Source of the DNA: Vicinamibacteria bacterium
Lineage (GTDB): Bacteria > Acidobacteriota > Vicinamibacteria > Fen-336
Assembly: GCA_023701125.1 (NCBI GenBank)
Contig: JAMPXO010000007.1
Span: forward strand, 1 to 64,000
DNA length: 64,000 bases
Direction of reading: 5' to 3'
The position numbers and the translations under genes are program-made. Of this stretch, positions 40,092-48,034 are shown piece after piece. Every line of letters begins with the position of its first letter. The first letter of the stretch is position 1. The notes below the pieces were generated by a model that saw nothing but the letters and a program-made list of their open reading frames with translations, did no database searches and was not told the DNA's origin.

Positions 40092-40568
40092 GTGAAGACC
40101 AACGCCGCCCGCGCGCTCGACCGTCTCGGCGTCGCCTATGAGTGGCTCGAGTACCCGGCCGACGCGGCCCACGAGGCGGCCCCGGCGGTGGCGGCCAAGC
40201 TCGGGCTGGCCCCCTCTCAGGTGTTCAAGACCCTGGTCGTGCGCGGGGACCGCAACGGCGTCGTCTTCGCGGTGCTGCCCGGCGATCGCCAGCTCGACCT
40301 CCGGGCGCTCGCCCGCGTGCGGGGCGACCGCAGTGCTTCCACCGTGGCGCTGGCGGAGGTCCAGCCCTTGACCGGCTACGTCCGGGGCGGGGTCACGGCA
40401 CTGGCCGCGCGCCGCGCCTGGCCCGTCGTGCTCGACGCCTCGGCGCTCGACCTCCAGAGGATCTCGGTGTCGGCCGGCCAGCGCGGCGCCCAGTTGCTGC
40501 TCGCGCCCGCCGACTTCGTGCGGGCGACGGGCGCCGTGACGGCCCCGATCGCCGAAGGCCCGCGTTGA
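40092..40568 (+). CDS. YbaK/EbsC-type aminoacyl-tRNA deacylase
   Basis: A 158-residue protein of the YbaK/ProX editing family, which hydrolyses mischarged Cys-tRNA(Pro). Visible features are FKTLVVRG with the conserved Lys, VLPGDRQLDLR, and GYVRGGVTALA near residue 100. Start GTG 40092 (MKTNAARALD). It overlaps the next gene by 4 nt (TTGA). Assigned by family; the exact substrate is not shown by sequence. Confidence 0.9.
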   Translation: MKTNAARALDRLGVAYEWLEYPADAAHEAAPAVAAKLGLAPSQVFKTLVVRGDRNGVVFAVLPGDRQLDLRALARVRGDRSASTVALAEVQPLTGYVRGGVTALAARRAWPVVLDASALDLQRISVSAGQRGAQLLLAPADFVRATGAVTAPIAEGPR

Positions 40569-41815
40569 CTGCGCCCGACCACGACCTGCTGGTGGTGGGG
40601 GCCGGGGCGGCCGGCCTGTTCGCGGCCATCGCGGCGGCCCGCGAGGTGCCGGGCCTGCGCGTGGCCGCCGTGGACGGAGCCCGCACGCTGGGCGCCAAGA
40701 TCCTCGTCAGCGGCGGCGGCCGCTGCAACGTGACCAATGCCCGGGTCACGCCGGCCGACTTCTGGCGCCCGGCCTCCGGGCACCTGCGCCACGCGCTGGC
40801 GGCGTTCGGGGTCGACGCCACCCGCGCGTACTTCGCGGAGCGCGGCGTGGCGCTGCACGAAGAAGAAGAGGGCAAGCTGTTCCCCGACTCCAACCGCGCC
40901 CGCAGCGTGCTCGACGCGCTGCTGGCCGAAGCCCGCGAGCGCGGCATCGCGCTGCTGACCGGGCACCGGGTGACGGGGCTCGCGCGCGCCGCCGAGGGCT
41001 TCGTGCTGACGACCTCCGGGGCCGAGTTGCGGGCGCGGGTGGTGCTGCTCGCCACGGGCGGGCGTTCGCTCCCGAAGAGCGGCAGCGACGGCGGCGGCTA
41101 CGCCCTGGCCCGCGGTCTGGGGCACACGCTGATCGAACCGGTGCCCGCGCTCGAGCCGCTGCTGCTCGAGGGCGGGCTCCATGCCGCCCTGTCGGGCATC
41201 GCGCTGCCGGTCGAACTGAACATCCGACCGCGGGGCGCCAGCGCCGTCCGGGTGCGACGGTCGTTGCTGTTCACCCATTTCGGCATCAGCGGACCCGCCG
41301 CCCTCGACGTGTCACGCTTCTGGCGCCGAGCCCGGGCCGAGGGGAGCGACGCTCCGCTGACGCTGTCCGTGCTGCCGGGCGCCGCCTTCGCCGACGTGGA
41401 GGCCTGGCTGCTGGAGCAGGGCCGGCGGCGCCCGCACACGCTGCCCGCGCACGTGCTCGCGTCGCGCGTGCCCGAGCGACTGGCCACGGCCCTCGCCGAG
41501 CGTTCCGGGGCGACCTTGCCCATCGGCAAGCTGGCGCGGGAGAGCCGCCGGGCGCTCGTCCACGCGCTGCTCGAGACCCCGCTGTCGGTCGCCGGCGGGC
41601 GCGGCTGGAATCACGCCGAGGTGACGTCGGGCGGCGTGCCCCTCGCCGAGGTGGAGGCGTCGACGCTGCGCTCGCGGACCTGCCCGGACCTGTACCTCGC
41701 CGGCGAGATCCTCGACGTCGACGGTCGCCTCGGCGGCTTCAACTTCCAGTGGGCGTGGAGCAGCGCGTTCCTGGCGGGCCGGGCCGCCGCCCGCGCCGCT
41801 CGCGACCGCGGCTAG
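40565..41815 (+). CDS. BaiN/HI0933-family NAD(P)/FAD-dependent oxidoreductase
   Basis: A 416-residue flavoprotein with the N-terminal FAD-binding VVGAGAAGLFAA, the family-specific KILVSGGGRCNVTN (about residue 40), LFPDSNRA, LATGGRSLPKSGSDG and the C-terminal GGFNFQWAWSSAFLAG. The family (YhiN, BaiN) is widespread and mostly uncharacterised. Start TTG 40565 overlaps the ybaK stop; the reading begins directly before the FAD fold, so no earlier start is needed. It ends at a hairpin shared with the converging small gene. Confidence 0.92.
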   Translation: MTAPDHDLLVVGAGAAGLFAAIAAAREVPGLRVAAVDGARTLGAKILVSGGGRCNVTNARVTPADFWRPASGHLRHALAAFGVDATRAYFAERGVALHEEEEGKLFPDSNRARSVLDALLAEARERGIALLTGHRVTGLARAAEGFVLTTSGAELRARVVLLATGGRSLPKSGSDGGGYALARGLGHTLIEPVPALEPLLLEGGLHAALSGIALPVELNIRPRGASAVRVRRSLLFTHFGISGPAALDVSRFWRRARAEGSDAPLTLSVLPGAAFADVEAWLLEQGRRRPHTLPAHVLASRVPERLATALAERSGATLPIGKLARESRRALVHALLETPLSVAGGRGWNHAEVTSGGVPLAEVEASTLRSRTCPDLYLAGEILDVDGRLGGFNFQWAWSSAFLAGRAAARAARDRG

Positions 41816-41824
41816 AGCGGTCGC
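41802..41824. terminator. Hairpin at convergent gene ends
   Basis: GCGACCGC (41802-41809), loop GGCTAGA and GCGGTCGC (41817-41824) form a perfect 8-bp stem that includes the stop codon of the flavoprotein gene and ends 10 nt from the end of the opposing gene. Confidence 0.5.
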
Positions 41825-41833
41825 CCCGCGACG

Positions 41834-42157
41834 TCAGCCGCGGCGCTCGATAGGCTGGATCAGCGCGCGGCGCCCGAGCAGGTCCTGCAACGCGTCGAAG
41901 CGCATCAGCGGATCGCGGATCGCGGCCACCCGGAAGCGGAGCGGGCGCGAGCGGAGCAGCCACTCGAGCTGGGGTAGCGCAGCCTGGGTGCGCCGCAGCA
42001 TGTCGAGCAGCCGGTTGCGGACGTTGTCGGACGCCTCCGCCCACACGTCGACGGCCACACCTTCGTGGTCATCGAGCAACACGATCAGCCCGGGTCCATC
42101 GAACGCGACCGCCGCGACGGCCTCGTCCAGCACCTGATCGGCGCCCCACTCGATCAT
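41834..42157 (-). CDS. Small hypothetical protein beside radical SAM gene
   Basis: A 107-residue cytoplasmic protein I do not recognise. It has an N-terminal alpha/beta stretch (VAFDGPGLIVLLDDHEGVAVDVW) and a basic, Leu/Arg-rich second half with no cysteines. ATG 42157 has GAGGGGGGACC directly upstream, a good start. It is divergent from the CX10CX2C radical SAM gene, 158 bp away, and may be its partner or unrelated. Confidence 0.65.
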   Translation of the reverse strand: MIEWGADQVLDEAVAAVAFDGPGLIVLLDDHEGVAVDVWAEASDNVRNRLLDMLRRTQAALPQLEWLLRSRPLRFRVAAIRDPLMRFDALQDLLGRRALIQPIERRG

Positions 42158-42276
42158 GGTCCCCCCTCGATCCGACAAGCCCACGGCCGCCCGGACGCAC
42201 GTCGTGCGCCGCCTGGGGCGAATGCGACGCCGCCTTCTTCAAGCTTCCAATCGACATGCCACGTCTGGACGCTGGT

Positions 42277-42292
42277 CGGCACGCTCCTTGCT
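42277..42292 (+). promoter_or_regulatory. Sigma-54-like promoter candidate before radical SAM gene
   Basis: CGGCACGCTCCTTGCT matches TGGCACG-N4-TTGCT with a single mismatch (first base) and GG-N10-GC spacing. It lies 25 nt before the ATG at 42316, with GTGGAG between. Confidence 0.6.
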
Positions 42293-42315
42293 GGTCCGGG
42301 GGCGTGGAGATTCCC

Positions 42316-43572
42316 ATGTTCGACTGGACCAACCCGGCGTTACTCAAGCTCGACCTCTTCTGCAAGGGGCTGCGGGTCGACGACTCGTGCCTCGTGGAAG
42401 AGGACGGCGGCCGCAAGATCCTGCGCACCCGGGCGGGGCTCGGCTCCGGCCTGGAGCTGGTGCTGCCGGGCGGGCTCTGGACGAACGCCCCTGTAGCCGA
42501 GCGTTTCGCCGCCAACTCCCCGTGGCTGATCCGCCGCAGCGAGAAGCGCTACTGGCTCGAGCGCGACGGCGTCGCCCCGATCGAGGTCCAGCTCTCGCCG
42601 CGGCCGGCCTGGTACGACCGCAAGACGACCAGCGGCAAGGTGATGACGCGGGTCGGCACGCTGCAGGGCACGTACCTCGGCGTCTACCCCGCCAAGGTGT
42701 GCGAGTACTGGCTCGAAGACGAGAAGAGCAACTGCAAGTTCTGTTCGGTCGGCCTCAACCTCGGCCTCGACGACGACGTCGAGAAGTCGGTCGAAGAGGT
42801 GATGGAGGTGGCGCGGGCGGCCCGTCGCGAGTCCGGCATCACCTACGTCGACTTCAACACCGGCCACTACGAGGGCGAGACCTACCTCGACATCCTGGAG
42901 CCCTACATCCGCCGCATCAAGGACGAGCTGGGACTGCTGGTCGGCGTGCAGACCCCGCCCCACTCCGACCTGCGCCGCTACGACCGGTTGCGGAAGATGG
43001 GCGTCAACCGCGTCTCGTTCTGCTTCGAGATCTTCGACCCGGTCCGCTTCCGGGAGGTGTGCCCGGGCAAGCACCGCGCGTACGGCCTCGAGCGCTACCT
43101 CGACGCGGTGAAGTACTGCGCCTCGCTCGGCAAGCAGGGCCCGGCCCACGAGCCGTGGGTGACCAACGGCGAGATCATCGCGGGCCTGGAATCGCCGGAG
43201 TCGTCGATCAAGGCGATCGACTGGATCACCTCGGTGGGCGCGATCCCGACGGTGTGCGTGTTCCGGCCGCTGTCGGGCACCGACTACTCGAACGTCGAGC
43301 CGCCGAAGACCGAGGACATGGTGCCGGTCTTCAAGCGCCTCTACGAGGCCTGCATGGAGCGCGGGCTGCCGATCGGCTGCGCGCCCAACGTCCACGTCAG
43401 CCTGGTGCTGCTGCCCGAGGAGGGCCGCTACCTGTCGGACCGCAGCTTCCCGTGGACGACGGTCAAGAACAAGGTGCTGGCGACGGGCCTGAAGATGAGC
43501 CTCAACCGCAAGTGGAAGAAGCTCGAGGCCCGCGCGCCGCAGGCTGCTGCGCAGCCGGTGGCCGCGCAGTAG
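42316..43572 (+). CDS. Radical SAM protein with CX10CX2C cluster motif
   Basis: A 418-residue radical SAM-type protein. An N-terminal domain of about 110 residues, not recognised, precedes the barrel. The cluster-binding cysteines appear to be Cys129, Cys140 and Cys143 (VCEYWLEDEKSNCKFCSVG), a CX10CX2C spacing instead of the usual CX3CX2C. Barrel strands follow: YVDFNTGHYEGETYL, GLLVGVQTPPHSD and VNRVSFCFEIFDP. The last 60 residues end in an Ala/Gln-rich tail. Its start is ATG 42316. It converges with a ferritin-like and SPASM radical SAM pair. Substrate unknown. Confidence 0.8.
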   Translation: MFDWTNPALLKLDLFCKGLRVDDSCLVEEDGGRKILRTRAGLGSGLELVLPGGLWTNAPVAERFAANSPWLIRRSEKRYWLERDGVAPIEVQLSPRPAWYDRKTTSGKVMTRVGTLQGTYLGVYPAKVCEYWLEDEKSNCKFCSVGLNLGLDDDVEKSVEEVMEVARAARRESGITYVDFNTGHYEGETYLDILEPYIRRIKDELGLLVGVQTPPHSDLRRYDRLRKMGVNRVSFCFEIFDPVRFREVCPGKHRAYGLERYLDAVKYCASLGKQGPAHEPWVTNGEIIAGLESPESSIKAIDWITSVGAIPTVCVFRPLSGTDYSNVEPPKTEDMVPVFKRLYEACMERGLPIGCAPNVHVSLVLLPEEGRYLSDRSFPWTTVKNKVLATGLKMSLNRKWKKLEARAPQAAAQPVAAQ

Positions 43573-43582
43573 CGCTTCGTCG

Positions 43583-44254
43583 TCAGCAGCCGGGGACCGT
43601 CTCCACCAGCATCCGGCCCGCCGCGAGCGACCGGAGTTCGTCCGCCAGTGACAGTGTTGTCAGGATCGCCTGGCGGGCGATCGCCTGGGCGTGGGGCTCC
43701 TGCGCCAGCTCGGCGAGCAGGTTCTGGCCCCACTCGTGGTGGCGCTTCTCGTCGGGCTGGATCTCCTCGCGATAGAGCCGCGCCGTGGCGCGATCGCCGG
43801 CCTCCTCGCAGAAGGCGATGAACAGCTCGTTGGCCTTGTAGCCCACCGCCTCGCGGGTGAACTGCGCCGCCGCCACCCGCTCGACCGTCGTGCCCAGCCC
43901 CGACAGGTAGCGGAACAGCTTCGACGGCGCCTCGCGCACGCCGGCGATGCCGCCCAGCTCGTGCAGACGGCGCTCGATCAGCGTGTAGTGGCGGGCCTCG
44001 TCACCGCACTGGCGGGCGAAGGCGATCCGCGCTTCCAGCTCGGGCGTCACCGGCACCCACAGCGCGGCGATCTCGGACGCCTCCAGCTCCGCCCGCAGCG
44101 CGCCGCGCAGCAACTGCTTCATGTCGGCGCGCTGGACTGCCTCCTTGAGATGGGCCATCGCCGCGTCGCGCACGTCGAGCAGTTGCCACACGGTGGCCGT
44201 CATCTCGGCGACGAACTCGGTCCCCGAGCAGGTCCGGGGCACGCCGCGGCTCAC
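43583..44254 (-). CDS. Ferritin-like di-iron protein next to radical SAM genes
   Basis: A 223-residue, mostly helical protein with ferritin-like metal ligands: ELEASEIAALW (Glu), DEARHYTLIE (ExxH), FCEEAGDRAT (Glu) and PDEKRHHEWG (ExxH). This suggests a di-iron four-helix bundle of the rubrerythrin/oxidase type. GTG 44254 overlaps the stop of the upstream SPASM gene (GTGA) and has GGAG 8 nt before it; ATG 44203 would give 206 residues. Tight coupling suggests the two act in one pathway. Function unknown. Confidence 0.75.
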   Translation of the reverse strand: MSRGVPRTCSGTEFVAEMTATVWQLLDVRDAAMAHLKEAVQRADMKQLLRGALRAELEASEIAALWVPVTPELEARIAFARQCGDEARHYTLIERRLHELGGIAGVREAPSKLFRYLSGLGTTVERVAAAQFTREAVGYKANELFIAFCEEAGDRATARLYREEIQPDEKRHHEWGQNLLAELAQEPHAQAIARQAILTTLSLADELRSLAAGRMLVETVPGC

Positions 44255-45396
44255 GCGGTCATCTCCGCGACGGCCGGCCGCGCCCCGACCTGCGGCTCGT
44301 AGGAGCACCACGGGTCGGTCTCGAACGGGTCGCCCGTCAGCCCGTAGGCACGCGAGCGGGAGCCGCCGCAGATGCGGGCGAACTCGCACCGGCCGCAGCG
44401 GCCGCGCAGGGCGGACGGGTCGCGCAGGGCCTTGAACAGCGCGCTGTTGCGGTAGGCGTCGGCGATGCCGCGGGTGCGCAGGTTGCCGGCCGTGAGCGGC
44501 AGGAAGCCGCTCGGGTAGATGTCGCCCGTGTGCGAGACGAACAGGAAGCCGTTGCCGGAGTTGACGCCGCGCGGGGCGAGGCCGACGGTGTGGCCGGGGC
44601 CCTCGGAGGTCGTCAACATGCCGGGCATCGCCACCTCGCCGTGGGGCCGGCCGCCACGGTGGCCGCCCTCCACCATCTCGCGCTGCGCGACGTGGCGGCG
44701 GTAGTGCGGGGCCTCGGTCACCTTGACGATGAAGTTGCTCTTCTTCTGCACTTTGTAGATCACGTCGAACAGCCGCTCGCACTGCGAGGCCGACAGGCCC
44801 GCCATCATGCTGCCGCGGCCGGTCGGCACCAGGAAGAAGACCTCCCAGAACACGATGCCGAGGGTCTCGACGAAGGCCGCCATCTCCTCGAAGTAGGGCG
44901 CGGTCTCGCCGCACACCGTGGTGTTGATCTGCAGCGGCAGGCCGATCTCGCGCGCCCACGAGGCGCCCTCGAGGGTGCGCTCGAACGAGCCGGGCACGCC
45001 GCGGAAGCCGTCGTGCAGCTCCGCCCGCGGGAAGTCGAGCGAAAGCGCCATCTGGTCGAGGCCCGCGTCCTTCAGCTGCCGCACGAGCGCGGGGCTCAGC
45101 CACTCGGTGGCGGCGGGGATCGTCGCGGTCCGCAGGTTGCGCTGCTTGCCGTGCTGGATCAGGTCGAGCAGGTCGGGCCGGTTGACGGGGTCGCCGCCGG
45201 TGAAGATCAGCAGCGGCGTGCCCATGTCGGCGACCTGGTCGATCAGGCTGAAGCCCTCGGCGGTGGTCAGTTCGCCGGGGTCGCGCCACGGGCGCGCCGA
45301 AGCACGGCAGTGACGGCAGGCCAGGCCGCACGCCTGGGTGGTCTCCCAGATCACGAGGAAGGGGGACTGGTCGAAATCCACGACGGGCATCGGCAT
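44251..45396 (-). CDS. Radical SAM/SPASM protein (AhbD/NirJ-like group)
   Basis: A 381-residue protein with a canonical radical SAM motif CGLACRHC (CX3CX2C) near residue 24, FTGGDPVNRPDL, and a C-terminal SPASM-like region with cysteines in CGRCEFARICGG and a last Cys in DPWC for auxiliary clusters. It resembles the haem-modifying and peptide-modifying SPASM enzymes (AhbD, NirJ, TIGR04053-like). I cannot choose between these from sequence. ATG 45396 has AAGGAGG 8 nt upstream. It is coupled to a ferritin-like gene. Haem synthesis genes lie 2 kb away, making a tetrapyrrole substrate one possibility. Confidence 0.85.
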   Translation of the reverse strand: MPMPVVDFDQSPFLVIWETTQACGLACRHCRASARPWRDPGELTTAEGFSLIDQVADMGTPLLIFTGGDPVNRPDLLDLIQHGKQRNLRTATIPAATEWLSPALVRQLKDAGLDQMALSLDFPRAELHDGFRGVPGSFERTLEGASWAREIGLPLQINTTVCGETAPYFEEMAAFVETLGIVFWEVFFLVPTGRGSMMAGLSASQCERLFDVIYKVQKKSNFIVKVTEAPHYRRHVAQREMVEGGHRGGRPHGEVAMPGMLTTSEGPGHTVGLAPRGVNSGNGFLFVSHTGDIYPSGFLPLTAGNLRTRGIADAYRNSALFKALRDPSALRGRCGRCEFARICGGSRSRAYGLTGDPFETDPWCSYEPQVGARPAVAEMTA

Positions 45397-45425
45397 CGGT
45401 GCGGCCTCCTTGCCCCTTGGCGGAC

Positions 45426-45441
45426 TGCAAGCCCGGTGCCC
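45426..45441 (-). promoter_or_regulatory. Sigma-54-like promoter candidate before SPASM radical SAM gene
   Basis: Minus-strand GGGCACCGGGCTTGCA matches TGGCAC-N5-TTGCA with one mismatch (first base) and exact GG-N10-GC. It is 31 nt from the ATG at 45396. Confidence 0.6.
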
Positions 45442-45566
45442 GATCGTGCCACCGCAGCACCGGCGCCCACTTGCGAGGCACGGCGCGCGATCGACGCAAG
45501 TTTCACGCAGCGACGCAACCGGTGCTGCGCGGTGCCGCCGAAAACCGCTCCCATGGGGTCGCTGGC

Positions 45567-45582
45567 TGGCACGGCGCTTGTG
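45567..45582 (+). promoter_or_regulatory. Sigma-54-like promoter candidate before tonB-like gene
   Basis: TGGCACGGCGCTTGTG has a perfect -24 box (TGGCACG) but GT in place of GC at -12. It is 28 nt from the ATG at 45609, with a GGGAGGG ribosome-binding site between. Confidence 0.4.
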
Positions 45583-45608
45583 TACAAGAGTCTCCAGGGA
45601 GGGCTGCA

Positions 45609-46430
45609 ATGGGACACCCCGCAAAGCCTCCGACCAACCCCGAGTGGGTGCTGCGCCCCACTCCGCCGGCCCAGAGCCGGCTCTTCGACGACGCCCTGAT
45701 CACTTCCCGCTCGCTGCACGGCCGCCGCAGTGCCACGGGCACCGCCTCGCTCGTGCTCCATGCCGTGCTGGCGGTGCTGGTCGTGCTGGTGCCGCTGCTG
45801 GCCGACAATTCGATGCCCGAGGTCACGGGCTCCGTCCGGGCCTTCTTCGTCAGCCCGCCCGAGGCGCCGCCGCCGCCGCCGCCGCCGCCCGCGGCGCCCG
45901 CCCGTGCGGTCGCGAGCCGGCCCCGGACCCAGGCGACGCCGCCACCTTCGACTGCGTTCACCGCGCCGATCGAGGTCCCCACCGAGATCTCGCCCGAGGC
46001 GGGGCTCGACCTCGGCATCGAGGGCGGTGTCGAAGGCGGTGTGGAGGGCGGCGTGCCCGGAGGCGTGGCGGGCGGCATCGTCGGCGGCCTGCCGGCGCAA
46101 CTCGAAACGCCGCCACCGGCCCGCGTCGTGCGCGTCGGCGGCTCGATCGTCGCGCCGAAGATGGTGAAGCGGGTCGAACCGGAGTACCCGCCGCTCGCGA
46201 TCCAGGCCCGACTCTCGGCGTTGATCATCCTCGAGGCCCACGTCGACACCCGCGGCCAGGTCCGCGAGGTCAAGGTGCTGCGCGGCGCGCCGCTGTTCGA
46301 CGAGGCGGCGCTGGCGGCCGTGCGGCTGTGGCGCTACCAGCCACTGCTGCTCAACGGCACGCCGACCGACTTCATCCTGACCGTCACCGTCAACTTCAAT
46401 CTGTCCACGCAGCCGCAGTCGCAAGACTGA
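45609..46430 (+). CDS. TonB-family energy transducer with Gly-rich repeats
   Basis: A 273-residue protein with an N-terminal membrane helix (about residues 51-68), a Pro-rich periplasmic stretch, and a Gly-rich run of GGVx-type units near residues 140-160 (EGGVEGGVEGGVPGGVAGG). The C-terminal TonB domain (about 185-270) has KRVEPEYPPLAIQAR and LRGAPLFDEAALAAVRLW. TonB proteins carry energy from the inner membrane to outer-membrane transporters. No exbB/exbD gene is in this window. The Usp gene follows after 25 nt. Confidence 0.85.
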   Translation: MGHPAKPPTNPEWVLRPTPPAQSRLFDDALITSRSLHGRRSATGTASLVLHAVLAVLVVLVPLLADNSMPEVTGSVRAFFVSPPEAPPPPPPPPAAPARAVASRPRTQATPPPSTAFTAPIEVPTEISPEAGLDLGIEGGVEGGVEGGVPGGVAGGIVGGLPAQLETPPPARVVRVGGSIVAPKMVKRVEPEYPPLAIQARLSALIILEAHVDTRGQVREVKVLRGAPLFDEAALAAVRLWRYQPLLLNGTPTDFILTVTVNFNLSTQPQSQD

Positions 46431-46455
46431 CGACATTCGAGAACGGGGGGAGCCC

Positions 46456-47277
46456 ATGATGAGCGTCCGCGAGATCTTCTTCCCCACCGACCTGACCGCC
46501 GAGTCGGACCAGGCGCTCGATCACGTCCGGCTGCTGGCCGAGCGCTTCAAGGCCAACGTCACCCTCTATCACGCGGTGGAGATGCCCGACCCGCGTTACG
46601 CGCACTGGGCCTTTGCCCACGGCGCGGAGGTCTGGGCGCGGGCCGAAGAGGTCGCCCGCGACATGCTCCAGCGCCAGGCCGACACCCTCGCGGGCGCGCA
46701 CAAGGTGGTGGTGGAGCGCCAGCCGTCGGCGTCGCGCGCGATCATCTCGCGCGTCCACGAGGACCAGCCGGACCTGACCGTGATGGCCACCCACGCCCGC
46801 GAGGGCCTGACCCGGCTGCTGCTCGGGAGCGTGGCCGCGGCCGTGATCTCGCACTCGTTCCGGCCCGTGCTGTGCGTGCGCGAGCCCGACCACGGCACGC
46901 CGCTGCCCTACAAGCGGGTGCTGGTGCCCACCGACCTTTCGCTGGCCTCGCGGCTCGCCTTCCCGCTGGCCGCGCTGTTCGCGCGCACGTTCGGGGCCGA
47001 GGTGATCGGCCTCCACGTGCGGCGGCCGTACTCCGGCTTCGAGGTCACCGAGGGCGCCGTGTGGTCGTTCCTGCAGCAGGACTTCGCCGGGCTGCCCGTC
47101 ACCGCCCAGGTCCACACCGGAACGGTCTGGGACCGGATCGTGGAGACGGCCCGCGTCGAACGCACGGACGTGATCATCATGGCGACCCGCGGCCACGACA
47201 CGGTCGGCGACCGCGTGCTCGGCAGCAACACGGACCGCGTCACCCGCCACGCCCCGTGTCCGGTGGTCGTGGCCTGA
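46456..47277 (+). CDS. Tandem universal stress protein (UspA)
   Basis: A 273-residue protein with two Usp domains. The first opens VREIFFPTDLTAESDQAL, the second KRVLVPTDLSLASRLAF (near residue 153). Both have an ATP-binding-type glycine motif: LLLGSVAAAV in the first and RVLGSNTDRVTRHAPCPVVV in the second. Double-domain Usp proteins are stress-associated. ATG 46456 follows GGGGGGAGCCC. It is in the TonB transcript, downstream of a sigma-54-like site. Confidence 0.9.
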   Translation: MMSVREIFFPTDLTAESDQALDHVRLLAERFKANVTLYHAVEMPDPRYAHWAFAHGAEVWARAEEVARDMLQRQADTLAGAHKVVVERQPSASRAIISRVHEDQPDLTVMATHAREGLTRLLLGSVAAAVISHSFRPVLCVREPDHGTPLPYKRVLVPTDLSLASRLAFPLAALFARTFGAEVIGLHVRRPYSGFEVTEGAVWSFLQQDFAGLPVTAQVHTGTVWDRIVETARVERTDVIIMATRGHDTVGDRVLGSNTDRVTRHAPCPVVVA

Positions 47278-47281
47278 ACGA

Positions 47282-48034
47282 CTAGCTCCTACTTGCCCAG
47301 GCGGTGATCGCCGCCAGCAGGCCTTCGTTGGTCGAGGGCTGCGCCACCGCGACGACGGACAGGCTCGCCGCTCGCGCGGCGGATGCCGTGACCGGGCCAA
47401 TCACCGCCACGGGCACGATCTGCGCCGCGACGCCGGCGACCTCGATCCACGCCTGCACCGCCGAGGGTGAAGCGAGCACGACCAGGTCCGCGCTCGCGCC
47501 GGCCCCGGCGCCCGGCGCCGTCACGGTGCGATAGGCGACGACGGCCGTGACCTCGGCGCCGGCCACGCGCAGGCCGGCTGCCAGCACCGGCCGGGCGCGG
47601 TCCGACAGCGGCAAAAAGAAGCGCCGGCCCGCCACGCCGGTGGCGACCAGCTCGGCGAGCAGGCCCTCGGCGTGGAACGCGTCGGCGGGCGGCTGCACGA
47701 GCGGCACGCCCGGGAACGTGGACCGGGCCGCGGCCGCCGTGGCACTGCCGACCGCGGCCAGCGCCCGGGGCGCTGCTGCCAGCCGAAGGGCGGCGCAGCG
47801 GTCCGCGACGGCGGCCACCGCGTTGGCACTGCCGAACACCACGCTGTCGAACGTCGCCAGCGCCCGCAGCGCCAGGTCGAGCGGCGCGATGTCCGCCGGC
47901 GGGGCGATCTCGATCAGCGCGCCCGCTTCCACGCGCGCGCCGAGGGCCTCGAGGGCCGCCACCAGCGGCGCCGCCTGCGCCGCTGGCCGCGTGACGCGGA
48001 CGCGCAGCCCGCTCAGCGGCCCCGCCCCGGTCAC
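47282..48034 (-). CDS. hemD: Uroporphyrinogen-III synthase
   Basis: A 250-residue HemD, which cyclises hydroxymethylbilane to uroporphyrinogen III. It is poorly conserved as usual, with VRVTRPAAQAAPLVAALEALGA at the start, VVFGSANAVAA, and the late VLASPSAVQAWIEV and IGPVTASAARAA. GTG 48034 overlaps the hemC stop (GTGA). Fourth and last gene of the hemX/ccsA-hemA-hemC-hemD operon. Confidence 0.9.
   Translation of the reverse strand: MTGAGPLSGLRVRVTRPAAQAAPLVAALEALGARVEAGALIEIAPPADIAPLDLALRALATFDSVVFGSANAVAAVADRCAALRLAAAPRALAAVGSATAAAARSTFPGVPLVQPPADAFHAEGLLAELVATGVAGRRFFLPLSDRARPVLAAGLRVAGAEVTAVVAYRTVTAPGAGAGASADLVVLASPSAVQAWIEVAGVAAQIVPVAVIGPVTASAARAASLSVVAVAQPSTNEGLLAAITAWASRS

Noticed and set aside
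36192-40568. A 4.4-kb open frame on the plus strand opposite hemA1, ccsBA and the hemerythrin gene
   Set aside because: Only its last part (from GTG 40092) is a real gene, ybaK. The rest is antisense to well-supported proteins and has the His/Gln/Arg-rich composition typical of opposite-strand frames in GC-rich DNA.
46020-46090. The Gly-rich repeat DNA in the TonB-like gene as a CRISPR or tandem-repeat element
   Set aside because: The units are 12-18 bp, imperfect and in frame; they encode a protein linker. No CRISPR-like repeat/spacer pattern or cas gene exists in the window.
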